Below are positions 10,175 to 17,845 of a stretch of 26,346 bases of DNA, piece by piece (positions within the stretch are counted from its first letter, which is position 1; each line of letters opens with the position of its first letter). Origin of the DNA: a virus. The notes under the pieces were generated by a model, which made no database searches, was not told the DNA's origin, and saw nothing but the letters and a program-made list of their open reading frames with translations. Position numbers and translations under genes: made by a program. The stretch spans positions 1 through 26,346 of IMG/VR virus record IMGVR_UViG_3300034073_002919; one strand, given 5' to 3'.

Positions 10175-12025
10175 TTATGCTGGACGACCTATAGATTTGC
10201 TTTGATACTCTTCTGTTTTTGGTTTTACTGCATTTACAATTTTTTCAACAAATTGATTATCTCCTAATTTAGAAGTAAATATTTCTTCAAATTTATTCGT
10301 ATCATAATCAAATCCAGGTTCTTTAGAAAAGACTATTCTCAAAATAGGTATTTCACCAAAACTAACATTATATTTATTTTCGTTAATATTTTTGTTAACC
10401 GTGTATTCACTCATATCACTTGTATAGCTCTTAGATACAATTTCACGGGCTATAGGATTTCCATAATTATTGTTTTGATATTGTTGATATTGTTGGTTTT
10501 GTTGACCATCATACCTGTATGATGCCTCTTTAAAAAAGGGTATATTAAATCCTGTTTTTTCTTGGAGAAGTTTTATAAACTCTGATAACTTTTTTGGTAA
10601 CTCGTCCATGAAATTTTTTCCTGACTCCATAAATTTTTGCATTGTGGGTTTCAAATCCTCATAAAATTTCTTTACATCATTATTCAAAAAGGTTTCGAAA
10701 TTTTTTTGAATATCCTCTATTTTTTCATTTGATGCAAGTCTAATATCTTGTTGGGTCATTCCTCGTAGTAGTGTAGTTGATAGTTTATTGATTTGACTAA
10801 CTATATCGTCAGATAACTTTAATCCTTCGAGTGCATTTACTAATTTTTCAGGTGTTGACGCGGCAAGTACTAAAGAAGCTTTTTGTGAAGTAATTTCCGC
10901 TAATATATTTTCTAATCTGTCAAGTTGGTCTTTAGCAATTTGTTGTACGTCTTTGCCTTCTTGTCCTTCTCTTTGTCTTTCAATCAGTTCTTGTAGTTGT
11001 TCATCTCTTGCATCTTGTAACGATATTGTTTTGTCTACACCTTCGTCTTTAACTGTAATTTGATATTGTCCTCCTGAACCAAGTTTTGCAATATTTGCAA
11101 TATACATTTTATCTTCTTCATTTTCAAATTGAAAAGAAGGTGAAATTTGTGATAACTTTCTATCTAAATCAGCAGCACCAATTGCCAACTTATTAAGTTC
11201 CCCACCAGTCATTCCCATTTCTTTTCCTATCTCTCTTAGCATTAACATTCCTTGAGGATTAATTTTGAATTGGTTTGCCTGTTCATCAAAATATGTAAAT
11301 TGTTTGGTCATTTCAATTATACTATTTTGTAAACCCTCAGGGTCTGTTAATGCCTTATTCATTAATTGGAATGGGTCAGTCAAAGTACCAACAGAAACAC
11401 CCATTCTTTGGAATGCGGAAGACATTTCAATAGCCTTTTCTGGATTCAGAACTTGTTCTGCAAATCCCATCGTTACCCCCATATCAAATTTAAGTAATTG
11501 TGCTTGTGTTGACATTCTAGTTAAACCCATAACTCCATCTTGGAAATTAAACTGATTTAACTTATCTATGTTCTTAACAATATCAGCATAAACGTCTCTA
11601 GTATTAGCACCAATACTTTGAATATACCTAACAGACTCTCCTACTTTACTACCGATGTTTGTAAATTGAACCCCTATTTTTTCAAAACTATCAATTAAAG
11701 TTTTCGTTTCTACACCTGTTAATTTATTTGAAGCATATAGTTTGGAAACTTCTTCTCCGGTTGCGAGAACGTTTCTTTTTGTTGCAGAGGAGACATTATC
11801 AATTATATTAATAGCATCAATTCCTGTTCCTCCGAGTTTATTTACCAATGGTATAGTAGCAGAAACCGCTTCACTGAACTCTGTAACTCTTTGTCTAGAT
11901 TGTCCGAATCTTTCATTTAAAATAGTTATTGCATCATATACTTGTGCAATAGTTTCCTTCGTTTCTTCTGTCTTTGGTAATGCAGAAATGACAGGTGATA
12001 ATAATTTAAATATAAAATCAAACAT
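10175..12025 (-). CDS. Tail tape-measure protein
   Basis: This 616-aa protein starts with a hydrophobic/helical segment (MFDFIFKLLSPVISALP). It continues as a mostly helical chain with long Ala/Ile/Asn/Gln heptad-like stretches, including GLTRMSTQAQLLKFDMGVTM around residue 165 and a polar helical section around residues 330-400. A Gln/Asn/Tyr-rich linker lies near residue 520, followed by a compact C-terminus. Such a protein would fill the tail tube and set its length. T4 gp29 has 590 residues, so a T4-sized tail near 90 nm would follow from the usual 1.5 angstrom per residue rule (inference). It lies directly downstream of the gp26-like/frameshift gene, where tape-measure genes sit in many phages. 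A terminator and a TATTTAT word stand just before it. The call rests on position, size and helical character. Confidence 0.72.
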   Translation of the reverse strand: MFDFIFKLLSPVISALPKTEETKETIAQVYDAITILNERFGQSRQRVTEFSEAVSATIPLVNKLGGTGIDAINIIDNVSSATKRNVLATGEEVSKLYASNKLTGVETKTLIDSFEKIGVQFTNIGSKVGESVRYIQSIGANTRDVYADIVKNIDKLNQFNFQDGVMGLTRMSTQAQLLKFDMGVTMGFAEQVLNPEKAIEMSSAFQRMGVSVGTLTDPFQLMNKALTDPEGLQNSIIEMTKQFTYFDEQANQFKINPQGMLMLREIGKEMGMTGGELNKLAIGAADLDRKLSQISPSFQFENEEDKMYIANIAKLGSGGQYQITVKDEGVDKTISLQDARDEQLQELIERQREGQEGKDVQQIAKDQLDRLENILAEITSQKASLVLAASTPEKLVNALEGLKLSDDIVSQINKLSTTLLRGMTQQDIRLASNEKIEDIQKNFETFLNNDVKKFYEDLKPTMQKFMESGKNFMDELPKKLSEFIKLLQEKTGFNIPFFKEASYRYDGQQNQQYQQYQNNNYGNPIAREIVSKSYTSDMSEYTVNKNINENKYNVSFGEIPILRIVFSKEPGFDYDTNKFEEIFTSKLGDNQFVEKIVNAVKPKTEEYQSKSIGRPA

Positions 12026-12041
12026 ATCGTAACTTTATCTT

Positions 12042-12048
12042 ATAAATA
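12042..12048 (-). promoter_or_regulatory. TATTTAT promoter-like word before the tape-measure gene
   Basis: Coding-strand context is TTC-TATTTAT-AAGATAAAG, ending 16 bases before the tape-measure ATG. It follows immediately after a terminator hairpin, an arrangement expected of a new transcription unit. Confidence 0.55.
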
Positions 12049-12050
12049 GA

Positions 12051-12076
12051 ATAAGGACTGAAAATTCAGTCCTTAT
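12051..12076 (-). terminator. Intrinsic terminator after the gp26-like gene and its shifted extension
   Basis: A perfect 12-bp inverted repeat, ATAAGGACTGAA / TTCAGTCCTTAT, has a nominal 2-base centre and is followed on the minus strand by T-rich sequence (CTATTT). The stop codon of the shifted frame (12066-12068) lies inside the stem, so this hairpin closes the gp26-like transcript. Confidence 0.8.
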
Positions 12077-12218
12077 TATGTAATTCTTTCCATTTGTCGA
12101 GAAGATATCTTCTTGTAAAAATTGGCATTTTTTCAAAATCACTCCAACCAACATTAAAAAGAGTTGATAAAAAATAAAACTCATCAATCTGAATTTTTCT
12201 ATATTCAGAAGAAAGGGC
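12066..12218 (-). CDS. Frameshift-encoded C-terminal extension of the gp26-like protein
   Basis: In the +1 frame relative to the gp26-like gene, an open stretch of 50 codons runs from GCC at 12218 to TGA at 12068-12066. It begins ALSSEYRKIQIDEFYFL and has FNVGWSDFEKMPIFTRR and YLLDKWKELHNKD further on. It looks like real protein: aromatic/charged helices, a Trp, and an ending exactly in the terminator. The only in-frame ATG is 20 codons before the end, and a TAG lies upstream of the shift site. Independent initiation is therefore unlikely, and ribosomes would enter by slipping on the T6C run. Joined to residues 1-243 of the gp26-like protein it gives about 293 aa. Layout and place before the tape-measure gene match tail assembly chaperone pairs (lambda G/GT, P2 E/E+E'). 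T4 has gene 51 next to 26, but gp51 is far longer, so homology is uncertain. Confidence 0.65.
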   Translation of the reverse strand, partial: ALSSEYRKIQIDEFYFLSTLFNVGWSDFEKMPIFTRRYLLDKWKELHNKD

Positions 12219-12948
12219 GAAAAAAGTCCACCCCAAATCCTACATTAACTCGTAGATTTTCTCCTGATGGGGTTACAACTATTTTAGTCATATCTAATTT
12301 TGGCTCATTTTTTTCAATAAATGATTTAACATATTTAGAATCTAATATTGGCATTTGTTCTACAAATTTTGCAATTTCACCCGCATCATTGACACCATCA
12401 ATCTCAACTATTTGTTTTTGAAGCTTCATAGTAACCTTTGGGAAAACCCTTCCTTTCGGATAAGAAGATTCTAATTTATTGATATTCATAATTTCACCAT
12501 ATGTAAGAGGTTTTATTTTTAAATTAGAACCACTTTTAGGTAAAGTTATTGAAAAAGTACCGTCTGCGTTTGGTTCTTCTCCCTTAATTATAGGTAATGA
12601 ATCTAATGCAACAACGGTGTTAAAAATTTTATTTGTTTTTGGGTCAGTAAGGCTTATCTCCATTTCAGGTCCAAATGAAGTATTTCTCAAAAAGATTAGA
12701 ACCGCTTCAATATCACCTTCTAACAAATCATCTATTCTTACATCTGGTTCATATATCTTATTTCTTAATAAAGAAGTTGTAATGTTGTCTCCGCCTCCCA
12801 AAAGTATATTTTCATCTGATGCAGTTAAATATCCAACCTTTAATGACTTTTTTTTATTTTTATAGAAAATTCCCTCAGAAGGTAATGGTACCACATCATG
12901 AGGTAATGTCAGATTTTCTTGGCCATAAATTCTTGATTGTTCATCCAT
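12205..12948 (-). CDS. gp26-like baseplate/tail assembly protein (T4_baseplate family)
   Basis: This 247-aa protein has the opening typical of T4 gp26 relatives: DVVPLPSEGIFY, a short Lys-rich strand, YLTASDENIL, then LLRNKIYEPDVRIDDLLEGD and LIFLRNTSFGPEM. In T4 this family acts in assembly of the baseplate hub. The same fold is used by tail assembly chaperones that coat the tape-measure protein. No zinc-binding Cys pairs are seen in the middle. The frame ends GVDFFRPFF, and a T6C run five codons before the stop offers a shift into a 50-codon extension. The ATG lies only 3 bases after the T-run of a terminator, so output may be held below that of the tube gene upstream. Family call is good; the chaperone role is inferred from family and position. 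Confidence 0.72.
   Translation of the reverse strand: MDEQSRIYGQENLTLPHDVVPLPSEGIFYKNKKKSLKVGYLTASDENILLGGGDNITTSLLRNKIYEPDVRIDDLLEGDIEAVLIFLRNTSFGPEMEISLTDPKTNKIFNTVVALDSLPIIKGEEPNADGTFSITLPKSGSNLKIKPLTYGEIMNINKLESSYPKGRVFPKVTMKLQKQIVEIDGVNDAGEIAKFVEQMPILDSKYVKSFIEKNEPKLDMTKIVVTPSGENLRVNVGFGVDFFRPFF
12219..12225 (-). promoter_or_regulatory. Candidate programmed frameshift site (T6C)
   Basis: Zero-frame codons are GAC-TTT-TTT-CGC. A +1 slip lets a Phe tRNA (anticodon GAA) move from TTT to TTC, a better match, and puts the ribosome in the 50-codon open frame. A -2 slip leads to the same frame. It is not a standard X-XXY-YYZ heptamer for -1 slipping. Confidence 0.6.
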
Positions 12949-12951
12949 ATG

Positions 12952-12989
12952 TAAAAAAATTAACCCTGAATTTTATTATTCAGGGTTAA
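12952..12989 (-). terminator. Strong terminator between the tube gene and the gp26-like gene
   Basis: On the minus strand a 12-bp perfect stem, TTAACCCTGAAT / ATTCAGGGTTAA, with a 6-base loop is followed by a run of seven T. The next ATG is only 3 bases beyond. It probably ends most tube transcripts while allowing limited read-through into the assembly-protein gene. Confidence 0.85.
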
Positions 12990-13012
12990 ATATACTCATT
13001 CTAAATTAGAAA

Positions 13013-13019
13013 ATAAATA
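13013..13019 (-). promoter_or_regulatory. TATTTAT word between the tube stop and the terminator
   Basis: Context is TAC-TATTTAT-TTTC, just past the tube stop codon and 64 bases from the gp26-like ATG. Unlike the other copies, the terminator hairpin lies between it and the gene. A transcript starting here would carry that hairpin in its leader. Confidence 0.35.
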
Positions 13020-13022
13020 GTA

Positions 13023-13511
13023 TTAATACACTAAAACACATCTGTCCATTCTCAACATCGCAGTTATTGTTGCAAGTCCGTCTTGAGAATAATTCAAATT
13101 ACCAAAATCAACAGATGTTAGGAAGGTTCCATATAGAATCCATTTCTCAACAACAACTCCTGTAGGGTCCAACATTTCAATATCAACATCTTTTTTGTAA
13201 CCCGCAGCATATCCCATACGACCAGTAACAGATTCTGCGTGTAGACGAACCCATTCCATAAGAGCTTGTGATGCTGAAGGACCTATTGGGTCTCTGAACG
13301 TAACATTAAAAGCATCCCAATTAAACCTTCCCGCAACATAAGTTGATGTATTCAGAAAAGGAATGTCAATTTCTTTGATTTTTATACTAGGTCTTTTAGC
13401 ACTTTCTACAAACCATTCGTTAATACCTAATGAACTTGGAAATCTAAGAATGAAACGATTTTGTCTTTTCGGTTCATACGGTAGGGGCATTTTCATTAAT
13501 AAGTCAGCCAT
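13023..13511 (-). CDS. Tail tube protein, gp19-like
   Basis: This 162-aa protein has the size and pattern of T4 gp19, the subunit whose stacked hexamers form the inner tail tube. It opens with PYEPKRQNRFILRFPSSLGI (about residues 11-30), followed by WFVESAKRPSIKIKEIDIPF. A beta-rich middle includes WDAFNVTFRDPIGPSASQAL and the helix MEWVRLHAE. It closes with ILYGTFLTSVDFGNLNYS and ATITAMLRMDRCVLVY. These fit the family's barrel-plus-helix layout. It has its own upstream TATTTAT word 33 bases before the ATG and a strong terminator after it, suiting a highly expressed single-gene unit. No truncation is evident. Confidence 0.92.
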   Translation of the reverse strand: MADLLMKMPLPYEPKRQNRFILRFPSSLGINEWFVESAKRPSIKIKEIDIPFLNTSTYVAGRFNWDAFNVTFRDPIGPSASQALMEWVRLHAESVTGRMGYAAGYKKDVDIEMLDPTGVVVEKWILYGTFLTSVDFGNLNYSQDGLATITAMLRMDRCVLVY

Positions 13512-13544
13512 ATCTTAAAATTTAATTTTTTCTTGTTTATACAT

Positions 13545-13551
13545 ATAAATA
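13545..13551 (-). promoter_or_regulatory. TATTTAT promoter-like word before the tail tube gene
   Basis: Context is GGTTA-TATTTAT-ATGTATAAAC, 33 bases before the tube ATG, within the 96-base gap after the HAD gene. The remaining gap is A/T-rich and holds only weak inverted repeats. Confidence 0.5.
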
Positions 13552-13607
13552 TAACCTACTCTAAAAATTTTTCTATTTACTTTTTTTTTATAGAAATTAA
13601 AATATAA

Positions 13608-14432
13608 CTAGACTTCTTTTTTAGCTCCAGTTGCAGTAGAATAAGTTTTTACTAGTTTATCTGGTTTATCTTCAAAATGCTTCTTCATTACTTCTACATT
13701 CTTAGGGTCATCGTCAGAAAATCCTATAGTAAGTTTCTCTGGAACAAATTTATTACCTATTTCTTTCTTTAAGTATGCCTTTTTATTAAGTAATGCCGCC
13801 ATTCCTTTAATATAAGAAACAAATTCATCCATTGCAATAACCTTTAATTCTTCTGGGCTAGCAGCACTTCCTTGTCCAAATGTAACTGGATGGTATTTAT
13901 TAAGTTCTAAATATGTTTTGATTAATTCATTATCACTCATATCTTCCTCGTCCACAAACTTCCTATATTTTCTTAAATTTTTGACCAATTCTTTTTTATC
14001 GATTCCATTGAATCCTGTTAAGATATAATTGTAAATTGCTTTCTTTATTGTTGTTGGATTATGCCCTCTTGCTGTTATTATCGCAAATATTGAACCATTA
14101 TTTATAGCTTCTCTGAAATCATTGAACGCTGGTCCTGTTTTAGCTTTGAGTGAATCAGATATAAACTCTTTATCCCCTTCAGTTCTGAAATTTCTAAAAG
14201 CGTTATTTGCGAACCCCACAATTTTTTTACCTTGATACTCAAATGGTTTGTTTCCAATATCGTGTCTATATTTTGCAAAATCATCTGTACTCATACCGAC
14301 CTCATCCCCATCTTCAGTTTTTAATATAATTTTTGTTGGCATGTGTACAATGTTATCATCCCAATCAAAGGCATAATACTTCATATTTGGTGTAGTATCA
14401 TCCTTAAAACCTTCTTTGATAATATAAATCAT
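13608..14432 (-). CDS. HAD-superfamily phosphatase-like protein
   Basis: This 274-aa protein carries the HAD motifs in order. Motif I is YYAFDWDDNIV (D23 as likely nucleophile, D25 as acid/base). Motif II is IFAIITARGH (T120). A conserved lysine (near K233) comes next, and motif IV is IGFSDDDPKNVEVMK (D240-D242, metal binding). The section between motifs I and II (residues 28-115) is a long cap-like insert with ST-DFAKYR and a GDKEFI stretch. HAD enzymes commonly remove phosphates from small molecules, nucleic-acid ends or proteins; the substrate here is unknown. The gene has its own TATTTAT word and stands between sheath and tube genes, which in T4 are adjacent. A start at Met17 (14384) is also possible. 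Superfamily is sure; role in tail biology is open. Confidence 0.8.
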   Translation of the reverse strand: MIYIIKEGFKDDTTPNMKYYAFDWDDNIVHMPTKIILKTEDGDEVGMSTDDFAKYRHDIGNKPFEYQGKKIVGFANNAFRNFRTEGDKEFISDSLKAKTGPAFNDFREAINNGSIFAIITARGHNPTTIKKAIYNYILTGFNGIDKKELVKNLRKYRKFVDEEDMSDNELIKTYLELNKYHPVTFGQGSAASPEELKVIAMDEFVSYIKGMAALLNKKAYLKKEIGNKFVPEKLTIGFSDDDPKNVEVMKKHFEDKPDKLVKTYSTATGAKKEV

Positions 14433-14466
14433 ATTTAGTAAATATTGTTTGAAACTATTTCTTCAT

Positions 14467-14473
14467 TATAAAT
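14467..14473 (-). promoter_or_regulatory. TATTTAT promoter-like word before the HAD gene
   Basis: Context is TTCAA-TATTTAT-AATGAAG, 34 bases before the ATG and just downstream of the sheath terminator. Confidence 0.5.
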
Positions 14474-14486
14474 ATTGAATAAAATA

Positions 14487-14512
14487 AAAAACCCCTCACT
14501 ATGGAGGGGTTT
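14487..14512 (-). terminator. Intrinsic terminator after the tail sheath gene
   Basis: A 10-bp stem, AAAACCCCTC / GAGGGGTTTT, has a 6-base loop and continues as a T-rich tail on the minus strand. It lies about 20 bases after the sheath stop codon and is the most GC-rich hairpin in the window. Confidence 0.88.
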
Positions 14513-14532
14513 TAATATAATCTAAGTTATTG

Positions 14533-17500
14533 TTAGATATTTTCAAACGAAGCACCTGTTGGTGTTATGAAGAATTCAATCTCAATAAATTCAAGTGCTT
14601 TTGTTGGTTTAAGATAGATTCTACCTGTAAGTGTGTTTCTATCCAAATCTTCAGGTGAAGAAGAAACCGTTACTCTAAAGTCATAAAGACCTCTGTCTCT
14701 TCTGATTGAATCAAGGATTGGGTTAACACTATCCAAGAACTGTTGTCTTACGATTTGGTCGTTTTGTTCGAACAACAATCTTACTGCCACTGCAGAAATC
14801 AATTTACGTGCTTGAAGAAGTAATCTTCTAACATTCAATCTATCTAATGCAGAACTAGCAACTTGTAATGTTTTGTTACCCCATATTACTGTACCAACGT
14901 CAGAGAAAGTTGCAATTGGGTTAATTCTACCTTGATATAGAGTATCTCTATCTTCTTGAGTTAGTTTTAATCTTGCCTTAACAGAGTTAACTAAACCTCT
15001 TGTATAACCCGCGGATGCGAACCAAGGGAAAGCTATATTATCTGTAAGTGCTAAGTTTCTACAAACCTCACCTGTTGGTGGTAAATAAATTTGTGTATTA
15101 TTTACAGTATCTCTAACCAATATCCAAGGATAGTATGTTGCGGTATAGTTTGAATCTATTGCTGAATTATCCAAGTTGTCAACTGCTTCTTGAGGACGAA
15201 TTATCAATTGTGAATCAGTAGCGTCTGGTTGATACATTGGGTAGTCAGGTGTAGTTGCGATGTATACAGAGTCAGCTCTTGAGAACTGTACCATGTTAAT
15301 TGTTTCCTCAACCAACTTTGGATTATTTACATAATCAATACTTGATGTTGCAAAAACATTTATATTTGTAGATTCAGGATTTGCAAAAGTCAGTATTCCC
15401 AAAAGATATGCGTAGTAGTCAGTGTTAGCGAAGTCTTGAGTATTACCTTCAACAGGTATTCTCTTAAACATGCCTTCACCAGTTGCTGAAGGATATCTAA
15501 CTGAAGGTGCTGCACCTGCCAAATAACCTGACGCTCCTAATCTAAATCTATCTTGATTTGTACGATTCTCTCTATAAATGTCCCATCCATCAAATCCTCC
15601 TGCAAAACACATAGTGAATTTTCTAGAATAGATATAGTAGTATGGGTTCTCTTGTGTTTCAGGGTCTGCTCTGAATTCTGCACTACCTACTTGGAATGCA
15701 GGGTCACCACTTGTAACATACTCGGAACCGATAGTAACTACAGTAGCACCTGAGTCCATATGGAAACCTTGTGTTAGGTAATTCCAAGGAACTGAATCGT
15801 ATGCTGTACCCCAAGTACCGGCTGAAGGATTTCTCTTTCCCTTATATTGTAAGAAAGAAACGTCAACACCCAAAGAAGTTGAAAAACCTAAGTAAGTTCT
15901 TCTTACGTTATCACCTGAAGAATCATCAACTGTTGCACCGTATGCTGAAATACCAAATGGAGGATTGTATATTGTTTCTCCAGGAAAATCATATTTTGTT
16001 TTATAAACAGGTACTGGAGAAGGATTTGATATTGCATCATAAATTCTTTGGTCATAACCATAGAATCCACAAGGTAAGGCATCTATTGGGGCTTCGTTTG
16101 ATATTTCAATCATTATATATTTTGAAACCAAAGGATACTCTCCGTCAAATGAACCAATTTTTTTACCAACAAAACTATTAGATGCTGGGTCCATAGTACA
16201 GTTTGTGAACTTTTCTATAACAACAGGATTTTGGTCAGTATCAAAGAAACTTCTTACTAATACATCAAATGAAAGATTAGAGAATGAAATATTTGCAATT
16301 GAAACTTTAACCTCTGTGTTAGCACCCGTACCATCAGATATTGATAAGAATCTGAATAACTTATAAACTTTATTTCCTCTCAACTCTGAAACAACATATG
16401 GTGTTTGAGGAGTCGTATATTTTTCCAAGTTCCATGCGATAGAATCTGCATTGAAACTACTTGCCTCAGGAAGTGCAATCAAATCACAACTTAATCCACG
16501 AATATAACCTTTATCGTAAAGATAATTTAATGCCACAGGGTAAACCTCTTCAACAAAGATTGGGACTTCATTTTTAGATTTACCAAAATTATCAACACCT
16601 AATACTTTAGTGATGTATTTACTGCTAACCGCAGATAATGATGTCTCAAAAGAGAAGGTGTCCCCATCTCTTGTGATACCTGATAGTAAGAACGTAGAAT
16701 AAGGGTTTGAAGAAACACCTGAGTAAGAACCTGTACAATCCAAAACAACATCAGTTGTTCCGGTTACTTCATATTGTGGTCCATGATTGTTTGAATCATA
16801 TAAAGAAACACCTCTTGAACGTAAAGTTGCAACAACTAAATTATTATATTCACTATATGCAGTACCTGAGTAAGTATAAACATTACCCGATAATGTTCCT
16901 GTATAAGTAGAAGATGCTCCTGACGTAAAATCAGAAATTACATAATCAAAAGAGAAACCTGAATAAGACTCACTTGTATAGTTTGAGAAATTTGAATACA
17001 ACCAAGCAGAGTTATCAGTATTTGATAATGTGTTGGCAGATAAACTCAAATTATTAACACCAAATACATTTGTTTGTGCGGTATATGTTGTCACCAAACT
17101 GTTGTAATCTTCTGAAGGAATTGAACCGTAAAATATTGCGGTAGTTCCTGTTGTAGAAGAGTTAGTTGCGAATGATGTTAATATATCAGTAAAGTCTTCG
17201 TTGAAAGTTGAAGTACTTCCATCAGAAAGTCTGTACTGAGTATTTAACAAATTATTTATTTCAGTTGGAAGTGATGATGTTAGAGATGCTGTACTTGCAG
17301 ATGCAACACCTGAGAAAGTAACAGTGAACGGTACAGCGGCTCCGTCAATTCCTATAGTTGAAGGATTTACATTCGCGGTAACTTTCAAAGTCCAAGAAGG
17401 ACCCGCATCATATCCTGACAAACCTAAAATTCTTGTAACAAATAACTGATTAGATTGTTGAAGATAAGATTTCGCAATATACGAAGCTTCGTATTTTGGA

Positions 17501-17724
17501 ATCTGTGTATTCACAAATTTTGTTGGTTCTGTTCCTCCAAAAAAAGCTTGGAATTCATCAAAATTTGTTATGAAAATTGGTTCGAATGCAGGACCCTTCA
17601 AAGTCTCACCAACCAAACCTAGTGTAGTTACACCTACACTCTGAGCCACAAAAGACAAGTCTGTTTCTGAAGTATAAACACCTGGAGAAACGAAAACTTT
17701 TTGATTTGTTTGTACTGTTGCCAT
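14533..17724 (-). CDS. Tail sheath protein, gp18-like
   Basis: This 1063-aa protein matches contractile sheath proteins. The N-terminus has VFVSPGVYTSETDLSF followed by TTLGLVGETLKGPAFEPIFI and a strand/helix pattern up to about residue 105 (SNQLFVTRILGLSGYDAGPS). The C-terminal domain has INPIATFSDVGTVIWGNKT, LDRLNVRRLLLQARKLISAV and a final beta strand, KALEFIEIEFFITPTG, that in this family swaps between neighbouring subunits. T4 gp18 has 659 residues. The extra length lies mainly in a Ser/Thr/Tyr/Gly-rich insert (about residues 110-345) and further middle inserts, probably surface-exposed domains. It has its own TATTTAT word 34 bases upstream and a strong terminator, as expected for an abundant virion protein. 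Confidence 0.93.
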   Translation of the reverse strand: MATVQTNQKVFVSPGVYTSETDLSFVAQSVGVTTLGLVGETLKGPAFEPIFITNFDEFQAFFGGTEPTKFVNTQIPKYEASYIAKSYLQQSNQLFVTRILGLSGYDAGPSWTLKVTANVNPSTIGIDGAAVPFTVTFSGVASASTASLTSSLPTEINNLLNTQYRLSDGSTSTFNEDFTDILTSFATNSSTTGTTAIFYGSIPSEDYNSLVTTYTAQTNVFGVNNLSLSANTLSNTDNSAWLYSNFSNYTSESYSGFSFDYVISDFTSGASSTYTGTLSGNVYTYSGTAYSEYNNLVVATLRSRGVSLYDSNNHGPQYEVTGTTDVVLDCTGSYSGVSSNPYSTFLLSGITRDGDTFSFETSLSAVSSKYITKVLGVDNFGKSKNEVPIFVEEVYPVALNYLYDKGYIRGLSCDLIALPEASSFNADSIAWNLEKYTTPQTPYVVSELRGNKVYKLFRFLSISDGTGANTEVKVSIANISFSNLSFDVLVRSFFDTDQNPVVIEKFTNCTMDPASNSFVGKKIGSFDGEYPLVSKYIMIEISNEAPIDALPCGFYGYDQRIYDAISNPSPVPVYKTKYDFPGETIYNPPFGISAYGATVDDSSGDNVRRTYLGFSTSLGVDVSFLQYKGKRNPSAGTWGTAYDSVPWNYLTQGFHMDSGATVVTIGSEYVTSGDPAFQVGSAEFRADPETQENPYYYIYSRKFTMCFAGGFDGWDIYRENRTNQDRFRLGASGYLAGAAPSVRYPSATGEGMFKRIPVEGNTQDFANTDYYAYLLGILTFANPESTNINVFATSSIDYVNNPKLVEETINMVQFSRADSVYIATTPDYPMYQPDATDSQLIIRPQEAVDNLDNSAIDSNYTATYYPWILVRDTVNNTQIYLPPTGEVCRNLALTDNIAFPWFASAGYTRGLVNSVKARLKLTQEDRDTLYQGRINPIATFSDVGTVIWGNKTLQVASSALDRLNVRRLLLQARKLISAVAVRLLFEQNDQIVRQQFLDSVNPILDSIRRDRGLYDFRVTVSSSPEDLDRNTLTGRIYLKPTKALEFIEIEFFITPTGASFENI

Positions 17725-17758
17725 TATTATTGGTTTCTAGATTAGATTTATTTTATTC

Positions 17759-17765
17759 ATAAATA
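17759..17765 (-). promoter_or_regulatory. TATTTAT promoter-like word before the sheath gene
   Basis: Context is TCTAA-TATTTAT-GAATAAAA, 34 bases before the sheath ATG, the same spacing as for the HAD gene and nearly that of the tube gene. Confidence 0.55.
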
Positions 17766-17802
17766 TTAGAAGAACATGGAAAAAACTTTACTTTTTATAA
17801 TG

Positions 17803-17809
17803 TATTTAT
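17803..17809 (+). promoter_or_regulatory. TATTTAT promoter-like word before the small RHH gene
   Basis: Context is TAATG-TATTTAT-ATTTAG, 36 bases before the ATG at 17846. It lies back to back with the sheath promoter word, about 40 bases away on the other strand. Confidence 0.5.
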
Positions 17810-17845
17810 ATTTAGTATGAATAAATTCTACCTTTTTTATCTTTT

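Noticed and set aside
12041-12048. Exact T4 late promoter consensus TATAAATA on the plus strand (also at 13544-13551 and 14466-14473)
   Set aside because: It points away from the genes it precedes, and no plus-strand gene follows. The complementary reading TATTTAT is in the coding sense at all eleven sites on both strands, so I treat that as the signal.
12205-12228. A classical -1 frameshift heptamer at the end of the gp26-like gene
   Set aside because: The codon phase of the T6C run does not fit X-XXY-YYZ. The long protein-like frame is the +1 (equal to -2) frame.
13560-13600. Inverted repeat TTTCTAT / ATAGAAA after the HAD gene
   Set aside because: All-A/T weak stem with a long loop. It could be a weak terminator but is not distinguishable from chance.
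15553-16910. Plus-strand open frames of 66-136 codons opposite the sheath gene
   Set aside because: They lie entirely inside a clear sheath gene and have biased, non-protein-like composition (His/Lys/Leu runs).
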